The notes beneath the pieces were generated by a model. The model made no database searches. It was not told where the DNA came from and saw only the letters and a list, made by a program, of their open reading frames with translations. Source: CAYRES01 sp964423425 (GTDB lineage Bacteria > Actinomycetota > Thermoleophilia > RBG-16-64-13). Taken from it: 64,000 bases of DNA. Positions 1-7,974 of this stretch are shown here, piece by piece. The position numbers and the translations under genes were made by a program. The stretch is taken from NCBI GenBank assembly GCA_964423425.1, contig CAYRES010000014.1:1-64000 (forward strand), given 5' to 3'. Within the stretch, counting starts at the first letter, position 1. Each line of letters starts with the position of its first letter.

Positions 1-3
1 GAC

Positions 4-1134
4 CTACACATCACGCCGTACGTGAAACGACATATGGACTTGACCACCGACAGCATCTACCTCACGAACGGCCACCTCCAGATGCGGGAGATCATCGGGT
101 AGGGTGAACGGGTGCCCACCGTTATCATCCGGGCATGTCTCGATTGCCGAGATCCGCTCCAGATCTGCTCCAGCCGCCATAAGTCGCGGAACGATGGTAT
201 CTGCCAGCCCGTCCTCGGCCGAGACAATCACCACGCCCGCTTGACAGCCGCTTTCGCCATCACCCGGCATAGGCTGTCCCGACGATAGGCGGGCGGCAAG
301 ATCGAGGGTGACGGTGGACTTACCCAATCCGGGGTCGCCGTCCAACACAGTGAGCTTGCCCAGGGGGATGCGTCCCTCCCACAACCAGGAGACGCACTCC
401 GGCTTCACAGTCGAGAGTCGGATACCGACTTGTCGTGGCGGGCTCCATACCTCTTGCTTCGACACCTCATCAAGCAAGGCATCCTCACCAGCGGCGTCGA
501 AGAGGTCGAGCCAGTCTCTTCCGGCTTCCGGAGGAAGGTGAAGGTAGACAGTGCGGCCCTCGGTATGAAGTCGGGAGGCGAGAGCCTTAGCTGCCCGCTG
601 ACCGGCTCCACTTTCGTCGTGATCACCAAAGATATGAACGGTGCGCACCGCATCCGGTATCTGAACCATCTCAAGGCCGTGGGCGTTCACACACGACCAG
701 CAGGGTATGCCTGTGGCGGCGTGCACTGCGAGAGCCGTCTCGATGCCCTCAGCAAGCGCGAGGGTGCTCCCGGCTGGGTGCAGTTTGATGGATGCGCCCG
801 CAGTGCTCATGCCCTCGATCACGGGCATGAGTTTCTTCGCAGGCAGACCGTCCAACCCCAGCTTGCCAGAGCCGGTGGGTGATAGGTAGGTTCTGTGCAA
901 CGTCACATGACGCCCGTCGCAGTCCGTTACTCGGGCCACCATGGCCGGGAAGTCTCCGAGGTGTTCACCGTCGGGGGTGTAGTAAGGGTGGGCACCTGCG
1001 AAGCGAACCACCTCCACCCCCACCCCGTCAAGCACGTTGTCGGGGAGGCCGCGGGCGGCAAGGTATTCAACGATGCGCCCGCGGATGTTGGTGGCCGATG
1101 CCCACACGTCTTTGAGCCTTGCCTCCGCGCTCAC
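4..1134 (-). CDS. Toprim / RepA-like AAA ATPase of an integrative element, C-terminus incomplete
   Basis: Replication-type protein of the mobile element. The middle holds a Toprim-like segment (ALAEGIETALA, then HIFGDHDESGAGQ), as in phage and plasmid primases. It is followed by a RecA/RepA-type ATPase start with a clear Walker A (DGDPGLGKST) and a VIVSAEDGLADT strand. I place the start at GTG 1134, which overlaps the TGA of the upstream gene (GTGA) and has GGAGAAGG in front. The frame could be read further upstream to 1230 but would then overlap that gene. The protein stops at bases 4-6, soon after the start of the ATPase domain, without the Walker B strand and later motifs such proteins carry. 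So it is truncated or frameshifted right at the window edge, and I cannot tell which. Without the rest, helicase or primase activity is inference from the family. Confidence 0.75.
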   Translation of the reverse strand: MSAEARLKDVWASATNIRGRIVEYLAARGLPDNVLDGVGVEVVRFAGAHPYYTPDGEHLGDFPAMVARVTDCDGRHVTLHRTYLSPTGSGKLGLDGLPAKKLMPVIEGMSTAGASIKLHPAGSTLALAEGIETALAVHAATGIPCWSCVNAHGLEMVQIPDAVRTVHIFGDHDESGAGQRAAKALASRLHTEGRTVYLHLPPEAGRDWLDLFDAAGEDALLDEVSKQEVWSPPRQVGIRLSTVKPECVSWLWEGRIPLGKLTVLDGDPGLGKSTVTLDLAARLSSGQPMPGDGESGCQAGVVIVSAEDGLADTIVPRLMAAGADLERISAIETCPDDNGGHPFTLPDDLPHLEVAVREVDAVGGQVHMSFHVRRDV

Positions 1135-1394
1135 GCCGCCTTCTCCAGAATCGCGGGGTACAAGGTATTGACTGCCGTGTTGTAAGCCTCGGACGTGGTG
1201 AGGCGGGTATCGTCTTGGTGAGCGTACCACCCCACCAGATGAATGAGTTGAGGCTTGATACCTCGGTCCCAGTGAAGAGTCTCGTCGAAGTCTGGTGCAG
1301 TGGAATCGACACTCCGGGCTTCAGCGAGAAGTCCGTCAAGTCGGGGTTCGATGACGACAAGCCTCTGCCACTCTGGTGAGACGTGCGTGGTCAT
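1131..1394 (-). CDS. Small hypothetical protein of the integrative element
   Basis: An 87-residue protein I do not recognise. It is acidic and rich in aromatic residues, with no signal peptide or membrane segment. Its ATG overlaps the stop of the excisionase-type gene upstream (ATGA at 1391-1394), and its own stop overlaps the start of the Toprim gene (GTGA). The three genes are therefore translationally coupled and probably form one transcript. The position between an HTH gene and a primase-like gene is common for small accessory proteins of actinobacterial elements, but nothing in the sequence points to a function. Confidence 0.6.
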   Translation of the reverse strand: MTTHVSPEWQRLVVIEPRLDGLLAEARSVDSTAPDFDETLHWDRGIKPQLIHLVGWYAHQDDTRLTTSEAYNTAVNTLYPAILEKAA

Positions 1395-1600
1395 CGCTCA
1401 CGCTCCTCACCAGTGTCCGATGTGGAGCAACGCATACCCGCCTCAACAAAAGCCTCGATGTCGGAAGGGCGATAGCGGACAGCTCCACCTAGGCGAACGA
1501 AGCGAGGGCCACCCCCTCTCTGTCTCCAATTCTGGATGGTGCGCACGTCCAGGGCGAGCAACTCGGCGACGTCCCGCTCATTCAGCAGTTTCGGTTGCAT
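1391..1600 (-). CDS. Excisionase-type helix-turn-helix DNA-binding protein
   Basis: A 69-residue protein of the MerR-like/HTH_17 excisionase fold. It has the family layout: LNERDVAELLALDVRTIQNW (turn and recognition helix), then GGGPRFVRLGGAVRYRPSDIE, the wing and the typical end of the domain. Proteins of this type direct excision or regulate the element's own genes. It opens the coupled three-gene run 1600-4, and the gap between it and the integrase gene carries palindromes that could be its sites. The N-terminus is standard in length and start. Whether it works as recombination directionality factor or only as repressor cannot be told from sequence. Confidence 0.8.
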   Translation of the reverse strand: MQPKLLNERDVAELLALDVRTIQNWRQRGGGPRFVRLGGAVRYRPSDIEAFVEAGMRCSTSDTGEERER

Positions 1601-2076
1601 GCTCTTGCTCCTTTACCATCAGAGTGACCTGACCTGGCATCGGAGCAATCAGCCTTCGGCGCGGCAGAAAAACAACGATGCCCCAAGCATCCCTCGCCTT
1701 GTATACGAGGAATAGCTCAGAGCATTTGCACTAAGTCTTATCCAAAACCAGAAGACTTTACGGACTCGTTAAGCTGTTCACCTCAACGAGTGCGCATGGC
1801 TATCACTTATTACTTTAGCATAATGCCGGTTACACTGCAATTCTCTGTTCACCGTTGGAATGGTGCACACCTGCTTCAACGAAGTCCCGCCTGCTGCGAC
1901 AACAATAGCGAACGTACTTGCCTAACTCACAGAATGTGGAGCGCGCTTGCCCTGTTGCGGCCGATTCTGAATCGTTCTTCACAGTCATGCTGAGAAACTT
2001 ACTGATTTTCAATCTGGCTGAGAACTGGTCGCGTTGAAATCCTGGACAGGACTTCCCATGGACAAACGCTTTACAA
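1601..2076. promoter_or_regulatory. Non-coding control region between excisionase operon and integrase
   Basis: About 475 bases without a convincing gene and clearly less GC-rich than the flanks. I see two symmetric elements. One is a 14-base near-palindrome, CCTTGTATACGAGG, at 1697-1710, about 100 bases upstream of the excisionase start. The other is a pair of 7-base inverted arms, AAGTCTT at 1733-1739 and AAGACTT at 1752-1758. Either could be an operator or recombination-protein site. Short open frames here lack ribosome binding sites and family resemblance. Confidence 0.4.
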
Positions 2077-3270
2077 TCACTTCCCTACTGGCAAGTCTAT
2101 AACCTGGGCATTGTCTTGGGCGTTGTCTTTCCCCTCAAGGGCTGCGGCAATCTCGCCGCTCACCAGGTCAGCCGCCGAACGGAGGCCAGCATCCGCAAGA
2201 TGCGCATACTTCTGACTCGTGCGCCACTCCTTGTGCCCCAACAAGCCAGCCACCATCGGCACACTGAGCCCAGCCTGAGCGCCCACGCTGCCGAAGGCAT
2301 GCCGCAGATCGTGAAGGCGCACGTCTTCGATACCGGCCTCTTTCCTTATCTCGCTCCAGGGTATGTTGAGGTTCACCAGGTGTTGCCCCTTGCGGCGAAC
2401 ACTGGGGATCACCCACTCGTTCATTCGGGGTGCGTCCTTCAACAGATGGAGAGCCGCTCCTCCGAGCGGCACTGCCCGGCGGCCTGTCTTCGTGTCCGGC
2501 AGGTTTATGACGCCCCGCTCAAAGTCGATCATCTCCCATTTTAGCGTGAGCACCTCATTCAGCCTCATACCTGTGAGCAACAACAGACGCACAGCCAGCA
2601 CCGGCGCCGGATGCTCTAATTGCTTCCTGGTGAGCACCTTGCCGAGCCGTTCAAGCTCTTCGGAGGTCAAGTAACGTTCTCTGCCCTCCTCCTTGTGCTT
2701 CTTCATGCGCTGTGCCGGGTTCGGGCCTTCCGGGCGGTATCCCCACTCTGCCGCCTTGTTCATCATGTGAGAGAGAAGCGCGAGCACCCGATTGGCTTGC
2801 ACCGGCTTGTCGCTCATCTTGGTGTGAAGACGGCTCACGTCCTGCCGTGTTACCTCCGTCACCTTCAGGTTCTTCATGGCTGGCAGGATATGGAGACGGA
2901 GATTCATCTCGTCCATGCGCCGGGAGGCGGGCTTCTTCGTTGCCTTCGTCTTCTCCTTGTAGACTTCGGCAAACTCCGCCATGGTCAGCGCGCTCCTCTT
3001 GGCCTCCTTCGCGGCAAGCGGATCGGCTCCTCGCGCCACCTCCGAAAGCTTCTCACGTGCCATTCTGCGCGCTTCATCTGGGGTGAGCGCTCCAAACGAG
3101 CCGAGAGAGAGACGCCGCCGTCTTCCCGAATCAGTCGTGTAATCGACTGTGAACACCTTCCGACCACTAGGCTCCACCCGGAGACCGAAACCCCTCAGCT
3201 CAGAGTCCCAGACGGTGAGACGTTTCGAGGTCGGCTTGATAGCGTCGATGGCCTTCTTCGTCAGCTTCAT
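2077..3270 (-). CDS. int: Tyrosine recombinase (integrase) of a tRNA-Thr-targeted element
   Basis: Site-specific recombinase that would insert and excise the element at the neighbouring tRNA gene. Length (397 residues) is normal for the P4-like class. Residues 1-90 are the arm-binding domain typical of tRNA-targeting integrases (LTVWDSELRGFGLRV, TDSGRRRRLSLG). The core-binding domain follows, then the catalytic domain with Arg in LLTGMRLNEVL, the H-x-x-R box in LHDLRHAFGS, His in GLLGHKEWRTSQ and the nucleophile Tyr in QKYAHL. All catalytic residues are present, so it looks active. The start has GGGAGGAAGCG before ATG. Its 5' end faces the tRNA gene, with phased repeats in between that could be its arm sites. 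Confidence 0.95.
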   Translation of the reverse strand: MKLTKKAIDAIKPTSKRLTVWDSELRGFGLRVEPSGRKVFTVDYTTDSGRRRRLSLGSFGALTPDEARRMAREKLSEVARGADPLAAKEAKRSALTMAEFAEVYKEKTKATKKPASRRMDEMNLRLHILPAMKNLKVTEVTRQDVSRLHTKMSDKPVQANRVLALLSHMMNKAAEWGYRPEGPNPAQRMKKHKEEGRERYLTSEELERLGKVLTRKQLEHPAPVLAVRLLLLTGMRLNEVLTLKWEMIDFERGVINLPDTKTGRRAVPLGGAALHLLKDAPRMNEWVIPSVRRKGQHLVNLNIPWSEIRKEAGIEDVRLHDLRHAFGSVGAQAGLSVPMVAGLLGHKEWRTSQKYAHLADAGLRSAADLVSGEIAAALEGKDNAQDNAQVIDLPVGK

Positions 3271-3300
3271 CGCTTCCTCCCGGAGTCAGCAACCCTGGCC

Positions 3301-3329
3301 GTTCGCAAATGTTCACAACATGTTCACAA
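3301..3329. repeat. Three helically phased GTTC(G/A)CAA repeats, putative integrase arm sites
   Basis: Starting at 3301, 3311 and 3322 the sequence reads GTTCGCAA, GTTCACAA, GTTCACAA, the last two inside perfect 9-base copies of TGTTCACAA. The spacing of 10 and 11 bases puts them on one face of the helix. They lie between the integrase gene and the tRNA 3' end, where arm-type sites of such elements usually sit. Their role as integrase or excisionase sites is inferred. Confidence 0.5.
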
Positions 3330-3450
3330 GAAAGAGGGGTGAGCAGTCTCAAACCAGAGTATACGGGAGTAACACCAGAACGGCAAACGGAAGACAGCTT
3401 TTACCTGCAAAAGCAAGTATTCTGAAGATTTGCTGCTAGGGAAAGCGGAA

Positions 3451-3475
3451 AGCCGGCGAAGGGAATCGAACCCCC
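3451..3475. other. Probable attachment site at the tRNA-Thr 3' end
   Basis: The 3' part of the tRNA (T-arm and acceptor strand) faces the integrase gene, the usual geometry when an element has integrated into a tRNA and rebuilt its 3' end. The matching direct repeat at the other end of the element should lie before base 1 and cannot be seen, so the exact core is undefined. Confidence 0.45.
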
Positions 3476-3522
3476 AACCTGCTGATTACAAATCAGCTGC
3501 TCTTCCGTTGAGCTACGCCGGC
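3451..3522 (-). tRNA. tRNA-Thr (anticodon UGU)
   Basis: A 72-base cloverleaf on the minus strand. The acceptor stem is GCCGGCG paired with CGCCGGC, the D-arm contains TAGCTCAACGGAAGAGCA, and the anticodon stem GCTGA/TCAGC carries the loop TTTGTAA, giving anticodon UGU for threonine ACA codons. The T-arm is GGGGGTTCGATTCCC. The discriminator base is U and CCA is not encoded. It serves as insertion target of the integrative element to its left. Confidence 0.95.
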
Positions 3523-3537
3523 TCGGTGCAACGGGAG

Positions 3538-3566
3538 ATTCTACGGCCAAACCGGTGGCTCGTCCA
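3538..3566 (-). promoter_or_regulatory. Candidate promoter of tRNA-Thr
   Basis: On the minus strand a TGGACG -35 box (3566-3561), 17-base spacer and TAGAAT -10 box (3543-3538) lie about 15 bases upstream of the tRNA 5' end, a typical layout for a tRNA promoter. The -10 differs from consensus by one base and is shared with the sigH and mcsA leaders. Confidence 0.5.
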
Positions 3567-3878
3567 CCACGGCAGTGAGGTCATGACATCGGCTCGAGGT
3601 GCGGGAGCACTCAGTGCCCCGACACCATACGGGCACTTTCCCCAAGTCACCCCCGAACACTCTCTGCAACCGGCGTCGACACCGGACTACTCTTTGGAGT
3701 AGTTGTCTGGTCCACTGCTTTCCCTCAGACTCGAGATCGTAGACTCTTACAAGCATCGAGCGATTCGGAGCCAAGGGGGAGCTCTGTGTCGTGTGTTGCC
3801 AGGCGAGGGAGGCGTCTGCGCCGGTCCCCCCGGTACTGCAACCGACCGTAGGCCACCTTCAAATCCGGGGGACAATCC
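3567..3878. other. Intergenic region upstream of the flavoenzyme gene
   Basis: This non-coding stretch separates the divergent tRNA promoter from the plus-strand flavoenzyme gene. It must hold that gene's promoter and leader, but I find no -35/-10 pair I would trust. Near the 3' end ATCCGGGGGACAATCC supplies the ribosome binding site. No second tRNA or riboswitch was recognised. Confidence 0.4.
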
Positions 3879-5822
3879 ATGAAACAGTTCCCGCACCTTT
3901 CAGCACCCGGGAAGATCGGCACTCTTGAACTGAAGAACCGGGTCGTGAAGGCACCACAAGTCGTGGCGCTTGCGAATATCGACGGCACCGTCAACGAGCG
4001 CCTTGTCCGCTACTACCGTCGCCAAGCCAGAGGCGGCACCGGACTCATCATCACCGAATACAGCTTTGTCGATGACTGGGGCAGCAAATCGGCGCAGTGC
4101 CAACTGGGGGCAAGCAAGACTGAGCACATACCCGGCCTTGCCTGGCTCGCCAACGCTATCCGTGAAGAGGGCGCCAAGGCCGGAATCCAGCTCGAACACT
4201 GTGGACGACAGAAGTTTCTCGGTACCCAGCCAATAGTCTCCTGCTCGTCCGTACCTTGGCCGCACCTTCAGGCCGTACATGGTGATGAGGCCATCCCGAA
4301 GGAACTCGCCGAGGATGAGATCTGGCAGATCATCGCCGCATTCGGCGACGCCGCACTGCGTGCAATGATGGCCGGCTTCGATCTCGTAGAGATCCATGGC
4401 GCCCACGGCTACCTTATCACCAACTTCCTCTCCCCTCACACCAACAAGAGGAGCGATTCATGGGGAGGCTCACTGGAGAACCGCATGCGTTTCCTCAGTG
4501 AAATCATCAAGGACTGCCGAGCGAAAGTGGGTCCCAGCTATCCCCTGACAGTCCGTCTGAGTGGTTCTGACTATGAGCCCGACGGCTTCGGCATACAGGA
4601 GACAATAGAGGTCGCGAAGATGGTGGAAGCGCTCGGAATTGACGCCATCCACATGTCGGGAGGCGACCACCATCAGATGATTCACCAGGTGACGCCGGGG
4701 TGTCTTTCCCGAGCCCACAACACTTGGGCGGCCGAGGCGGTCAAGAAGGTTGTCTCGATCCCCGTGATCGCCTCCGGCTCCATTACGACACCCGACCTCG
4801 CCGAAGACATTCTCTCCTCGGGTATGGGCGATTTTGTGGGTCTCGGCCGGCCCTTGTGGGCGGACCCCGATTGGACCCGAAAGGCGGTAGAAGGGCGCCC
4901 AGAAGACATACGCCCCTGCATCCGCTGCAATGATGGCTGCTTGGACCGCACTTTCTTCCGCTATCAGTCCGTCCGCTGTTCCGTCAATCCGGCTCTTGGC
5001 CGTGAGGGAGAGCTCGAGATATCCCCGGCCGAGACCGAAAAGGAAGTGGTGGTAGTGGGAGGTGGGCCTGCCGGTCTGGAGGCAGCACGCGTCTGTGCTC
5101 TGCGAGGGCACAACGTGACAGTCTACGAAAAGGGCCGGCTGGGTGGAGCCCTACTGCCCGCTTCCGCCCCTGATTTCAAGAAAGACATCGAGCGGTTCAC
5201 GGATTCGCTCGTTACCGCAGCAGAGAAAGCGGGCATCACGTTCATCAACGACGAAGCCACGCTGGCCTCGATCAAGACCGCCGCTCCAGACTGCGTCATT
5301 GTAGCCTCGGGAGCTTTACCCCGGCAGGTCAACGTCCCTGGAGCAGACCGCGACTTCGTGCACGACGCGGTAGACGTGCTGTTGGGCACAGTTACCGTCG
5401 GCAATAAAGTGGTCGTCATCGGTGGAGGAGCAGTGGGTACGGAGCTCGCACTTCATCTCGCCGAAAAGGGCCACGATGTCACCATCGCAGAGATGCTCGA
5501 CGAGATTATGGCCGACGCGGCAACAACCGACAAAATGGCCCACGGCGAGCAACTGGCCGAGATCGGGCTCCCGGTGCTCACGGGCCACACGCTCGTCGAA
5601 ATCGCTGATTCCGGCGTCGTTCTTGAGACCGGCGAAGGCAATCGCACTGAGATACCCGCCGACACCGTGGTGCTCGCAGTCGGATACCATTCCCTGCGCA
5701 CACTCGCCGACGCCCTCCAGGCCGAAGAAGATCTCCACGTGGTGAGAGTTGGTGACTGCATACAACCGGGTAGGATCTTCGACGCCATTCACTCTGCATA
5801 CCTCGCTGCGCTCACCATCTAG
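3879..5822 (+). CDS. OYE/FadH-like NADH:flavin oxidoreductase with 4Fe-4S and FAD domains
   Basis: Multidomain flavoprotein of the 2,4-dienoyl-CoA reductase / 2-enoate reductase / BaiCD family, expected to reduce an activated C=C bond (or run the reverse oxidation) with NAD(P)H. Residues 1-340 form the FMN TIM barrel, with the catalytic His region HGAHGYLITNFLSPH near 173. A 4Fe-4S cluster site follows (Cys347, 350, 354, 367, pattern CxxCxxxCx12C). Then come an FAD-binding GGGPAG near 394-399 and a second dinucleotide fold with GGGAVG near 506-511. Length (647) fits the family. It is followed nine bases later by a membrane protein gene, so the two probably form an operon. The substrate is unknown. 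It is a complete enzyme, unlike the shorter homologue at 55016-56134. Confidence 0.88.
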   Translation: MKQFPHLSAPGKIGTLELKNRVVKAPQVVALANIDGTVNERLVRYYRRQARGGTGLIITEYSFVDDWGSKSAQCQLGASKTEHIPGLAWLANAIREEGAKAGIQLEHCGRQKFLGTQPIVSCSSVPWPHLQAVHGDEAIPKELAEDEIWQIIAAFGDAALRAMMAGFDLVEIHGAHGYLITNFLSPHTNKRSDSWGGSLENRMRFLSEIIKDCRAKVGPSYPLTVRLSGSDYEPDGFGIQETIEVAKMVEALGIDAIHMSGGDHHQMIHQVTPGCLSRAHNTWAAEAVKKVVSIPVIASGSITTPDLAEDILSSGMGDFVGLGRPLWADPDWTRKAVEGRPEDIRPCIRCNDGCLDRTFFRYQSVRCSVNPALGREGELEISPAETEKEVVVVGGGPAGLEAARVCALRGHNVTVYEKGRLGGALLPASAPDFKKDIERFTDSLVTAAEKAGITFINDEATLASIKTAAPDCVIVASGALPRQVNVPGADRDFVHDAVDVLLGTVTVGNKVVVIGGGAVGTELALHLAEKGHDVTIAEMLDEIMADAATTDKMAHGEQLAEIGLPVLTGHTLVEIADSGVVLETGEGNRTEIPADTVVLAVGYHSLRTLADALQAEEDLHVVRVGDCIQPGRIFDAIHSAYLAALTI

Positions 5823-5830
5823 GAGGCATC

Positions 5831-6451
5831 GTGAGACAATCACGCCTGTCCAACTCCAGCATCTTCCTGCTGCTCGGCTTTGGCTTCGGTGTCGCCGTAC
5901 TCGGAGTGCAGCAGCTTGTACCCAACCGTCCGGAGTTCATTGCTGCCGCCGTCTACGCGCTGATCGTAGCGGCGCTGGCTGAGTTCGTGGGTGGTCTGTG
6001 GGCCTTTCTTCGGGGGGAGACCTACCTTGGCTCCATTGGGACAACCTTCGGCGTATGGCTTGTTGGCTACTATCTCATGCTCACCGGTGGGATCACGGCC
6101 GAGCTGTACCATCCCTACTCGGCTGCGGTGTACAATTTCGCGCTTGTCATACCCGTGGCCTTGCTGATGATCCCGGCAGTGAAGTTCAGGCTGCACCTCT
6201 TCACTGCCATCTTTCTCTTCCTGCTCCTGCTCCTCTTGTTCTTGGGTCTTGCCAACACACCCATAGCAGCAGCAACAACGATGGCCCGACTCGCAGGTCT
6301 GAGCGCCCTCGTTACCGCGCTGCTGCTCTGGTGGGCGGCATGGGGGGCGATCAAAGGGCTCATGGCCGAAATGGGAGCTGAAGCCCCGCAAGTGGCACCG
6401 GAAGCTGGTGGAGTGGTCGAAGAAGAAGCCGTGTTCGAAACCGAGGGCTAG
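5831..6451 (+). CDS. GPR1/FUN34/YaaH (SatP-type) membrane transporter
   Basis: A 206-residue integral membrane protein with about six hydrophobic segments. The stretch GLWAFLRGETYLGSIGTTFG matches the family signature (G-x-W-x-F-x-x-G-x-T-[FY]). Characterised members move acetate, succinate or similar small carboxylates, often with protons. The usual N-terminal NPAPLGL-type motif is not recognisable, so transport specificity is uncertain. The start is GTG at 5831 behind a strong TAGGAGGCATC site, directly after the flavoenzyme gene, suggesting that the carrier handles a substrate or product of that enzyme. The acidic C-terminal tail is probably cytoplasmic. Confidence 0.7.
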   Translation: MRQSRLSNSSIFLLLGFGFGVAVLGVQQLVPNRPEFIAAAVYALIVAALAEFVGGLWAFLRGETYLGSIGTTFGVWLVGYYLMLTGGITAELYHPYSAAVYNFALVIPVALLMIPAVKFRLHLFTAIFLFLLLLLLFLGLANTPIAAATTMARLAGLSALVTALLLWWAAWGAIKGLMAEMGAEAPQVAPEAGGVVEEEAVFETEG

Positions 6452-6489
6452 CCCGAGTCGCCCGTCCCCGACCGGTCAACACTCGGAAG

Positions 6490-6540
6490 GTGACTCGGAC
6501 GGCTTCTCCCATGCCGCAAAGCAGAAGCCGTCCGAGTCAC
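6490..6540. terminator. Perfect 18-bp inverted repeat between convergent genes
   Basis: Arms GTGACTCGGACGGCTTCT (6490-6507) and its exact complement (6523-6540) enclose a 15-base loop. It lies between the ends of the YaaH-type gene (+) and sigH (-), where a bidirectional terminator is expected. There is no T-tract on either side, so it is not a textbook intrinsic terminator. Confidence 0.65.
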
Positions 6541-6570
6541 AACGATATATGCTTTCCGCCTTCGCCCTGT

Positions 6571-7218
6571 CTACACCACCACCCGGCGACTCTCCAGGTG
6601 CGCCAACACCTTGCGCTTGATGCGTTGCAGCGCGTTGTCAACCGTCTTGGTGTCGTGCCCGATGCGCTCGGAGATGGCCTCGTACGAGAGGCCTTCCAGG
6701 TAGTGGCGCAGCACCTGGGCTTCCAAGGGGCTGAGCAGGCGCACGAGGCAGTCGGTGAGGCTCCCGATCTCCTCGGAGCTGATGACCTGCTCGACCGGGT
6801 CGGATGTGCGGCCGGAAGGAATCATGTCGGCGAGTGTCCACCCGTCATTGTCCGAACCCGCAGGCGACGTGGAGAAGCTCAGATAGTTGTTCAAGGGAGC
6901 GTGTTTCTGGCGTGAAGCGGTCTTGATGGCCGTGATGATCTGGCGCGTTACACAGAGTTCCGCGAAGCTGCGGAAGCTGGCCGCTCGTTCCGTCTGGTAA
7001 TCGCGAATGGCCTTGTATAGGCCGATGTATCCCTCCTGGATGAGGTCTTCCCCATCACCACCCGCGATGAAGTACGAGAGCGCCTTCATGCGGATGAATT
7101 GGTGGTAGCGCTGCAGAAGCCGGCTGCACGCCTCCTGGCTGCCTTCCTTTGCCATAGCGACGAGCGCGTCGTCGTCGGCATCGGCACACACGTACTTGGG
7201 CGCCGCCGCGCTCTCCAT
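6571..7218 (-). CDS. sigH: RNA polymerase sigma factor, SigH/Sig-30 type
   Basis: A 215-residue alternative sigma factor. Region 2 is clear (EDLIQEGYIGLYKAIRDYQ, the core-binding and -10 recognition part). Region 4 ends the protein with a helix-turn-helix (LSYEAISERIGHDTKTVDNA). It matches the Bacillus SigH family more closely than ECF factors. In Firmicutes SigH drives transition-phase and sporulation genes; the role in actinobacteria is less clear. It is the last gene of the conserved cluster starting at tilS, in the same relative place as in Bacillus subtilis (downstream of yacP). It has its own candidate promoter and the site GGGAGGG before ATG. Confidence 0.88.
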   Translation of the reverse strand: MESAAAPKYVCADADDDALVAMAKEGSQEACSRLLQRYHQFIRMKALSYFIAGGDGEDLIQEGYIGLYKAIRDYQTERAASFRSFAELCVTRQIITAIKTASRQKHAPLNNYLSFSTSPAGSDNDGWTLADMIPSGRTSDPVEQVISSEEIGSLTDCLVRLLSPLEAQVLRHYLEGLSYEAISERIGHDTKTVDNALQRIKRKVLAHLESRRVVV

Positions 7219-7264
7219 CTAGAAACACCCTCCCGTTGGGAACCCCGAAACCTCCAGCGACCCC

Positions 7265-7292
7265 ATTCTAGTACGTTTCGTGCAGATTGCAA
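7265..7292 (-). promoter_or_regulatory. Candidate sigH promoter
   Basis: On the minus strand TTGCAA (7292-7287), a 16-base spacer and TAGAAT (7270-7265) form a good housekeeping-type promoter, 46 bases before the sigH ATG. It suggests sigH can be transcribed apart from yacP. The surrounding bases also contain ATTGC/GCAAT half-sites. Confidence 0.6.
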
Positions 7293-7401
7293 GCATTTTT
7301 GTGCAATCCCATACACGCCATAGAGGTTGCAAACCGCAGAGGAAGGCCACGTGTCCACGCAACAAACGCTGCAATCGCGTTCTTCTGCGCGTTCGGGAGT
7401 C

Positions 7402-7974
7402 TCACTCCATCCGTCTTTTCGTCTGATCGGTACCATTGGCTTCGCCAGACGATTTCGACGCACCATCGCGCAGCTTCTCCAGCCTGCGTTTCACCTCGGC
7501 AGGTACTAGGTCTTCGATACGGCTTCCCCTTTGCTCGGCCGGTCGCCTTCTTGCAATACTCGCTTCATTATCGCGTAGATGCATGACAAACTGCCTGGAG
7601 GACATTCGCCTCACATTCCGCGCAAACACCGTCTGCTGCACGGTGCTGTCGGAGGACACCACCACGATGTCTTCCTCGCTCCTCAGCACGAAGGCACACT
7701 TCTCGATGATGGCATCGGCCGACAACGAGAGGGAGCCGAAGTACACCTCCACGTTGCCCGAGGCACTTTCGGCGTTGCGGAGCTCCGCGTCACTTGAATC
7801 GAACACGGTGATGGCCCTGTCGGGTGTACCCCCCATGAAACTCGCCACCCTGTCGAGGAAGCGAGGCCTTTCGGCTTCGACCCACTCTCCGGAGACCTGG
7901 CGGTGTCTGCCCCGTCCTTCGGCCCTCGCCAACGCGTGCAGCACGTTGTAGCCGTCTATGAGATACACCGTCAC
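7402..7974 (-). CDS. YacP/Rae1-type NYN-domain ribonuclease
   Basis: A 190-residue protein of the NYN (PIN-like) nuclease superfamily. The start VYLIDGYNVLHA is the family's acidic active-site strand, and further acidic residues sit in VFDSSDAE and VVSSDSTVQQ. The Bacillus homologue Rae1 (YacP) enters the ribosomal A site and cuts mRNA being translated. The gene overlaps the rlmB stop by four bases (ATGA, 7971-7974), so the two are coupled, as in Firmicutes. The C-terminal 30 residues are charged and low in complexity. Ribosome-linked cleavage here is inferred from the family. Confidence 0.82.
   Translation of the reverse strand: MTVYLIDGYNVLHALARAEGRGRHRQVSGEWVEAERPRFLDRVASFMGGTPDRAITVFDSSDAELRNAESASGNVEVYFGSLSLSADAIIEKCAFVLRSEEDIVVVSSDSTVQQTVFARNVRRMSSRQFVMHLRDNEASIARRRPAEQRGSRIEDLVPAEVKRRLEKLRDGASKSSGEANGTDQTKRRME

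Noticed and set aside
1830..2012. A 60-codon minus-strand frame in the gap between int and the excisionase gene
   Set aside because: No ribosome binding site, no similarity and an AT-rich regulatory-looking context; probably chance.
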